Positions 5,887 to 5,898 of a stretch of 5,898 bases of DNA are shown here, one piece after another. Origin of the DNA: UBA10427 sp003500135. Its GTDB lineage: Bacteria > Bacteroidota > Bacteroidia > Cytophagales > Cyclobacteriaceae. The notes below the pieces were generated by a model. It ran no database searches. It had not been told where the DNA came from and saw only the letters and a list, made by a program, of their open reading frames with translations. Position 1 is the first letter of the stretch, and every line of letters starts with the position of its first letter. The stretch spans positions 1 through 5,898 of the forward strand of contig CAWZYQ010000194.1 of assembly GCA_963966275.1 (NCBI GenBank). Reading direction: 5' to 3'. Position numbers and translations under genes: made by a program.

Positions 5887-5898
5887 GCGAAGCTTTTT

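Overview
The window looks like ordinary chromosomal sequence from a member of the Bacteroidota, possibly the Cytophagales or a related order (the phylum is the safer call). The evidence is moderate GC content, a secreted DUF2911 protein, a two-domain UspA-type stress protein, start codons without clear Shine-Dalgarno sequences, and one promoter matching the Bacteroidota pattern (TTG, 21 bases, TATATTTG). There are six intact genes and no sign of an insertion sequence, phage, CRISPR array, rRNA or tRNA.

The left part (1-3826) carries three genes on the minus strand, in transcription order from right to left. A secreted DUF2911/TPR-like protein (2972-3826) has its own promoter and a strong intrinsic terminator. 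A zinc-independent medium-chain oxidoreductase of the quinone reductase type (1676-2668) follows after a 303-base gap. A secreted trypsin/HtrA-like serine protease (74-1444) has an intact catalytic triad but no PDZ domain, and carries an unassigned beta-rich C-terminal region. Each of the three is probably its own transcription unit. A short tandem repeat with an 8/16-base period lies directly downstream of the protease gene.

The right part (3945-5849) is a likely plus-strand operon, divergent from the DUF2911 gene. It holds a PaaI-type hotdog thioesterase, a 3-methyladenine/alkyladenine DNA glycosylase whose ATG directly abuts the thioesterase stop codon, and a tandem universal stress protein 39 bases further on. 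A repair enzyme beside a stress protein suggests a general maintenance or stress role, but the thioesterase has no obvious link to either. The 118-base divergent region holds the DUF2911 promoter and a 7-base inverted repeat just before the thioesterase start.

I found no convincing new biological system. The points most worth a second look are the unusual architecture of the protease, the tandem repeat at the left edge, the abutting thioesterase-glycosylase pair, and the second Usp domain, which has lost its nucleotide-binding glycines.
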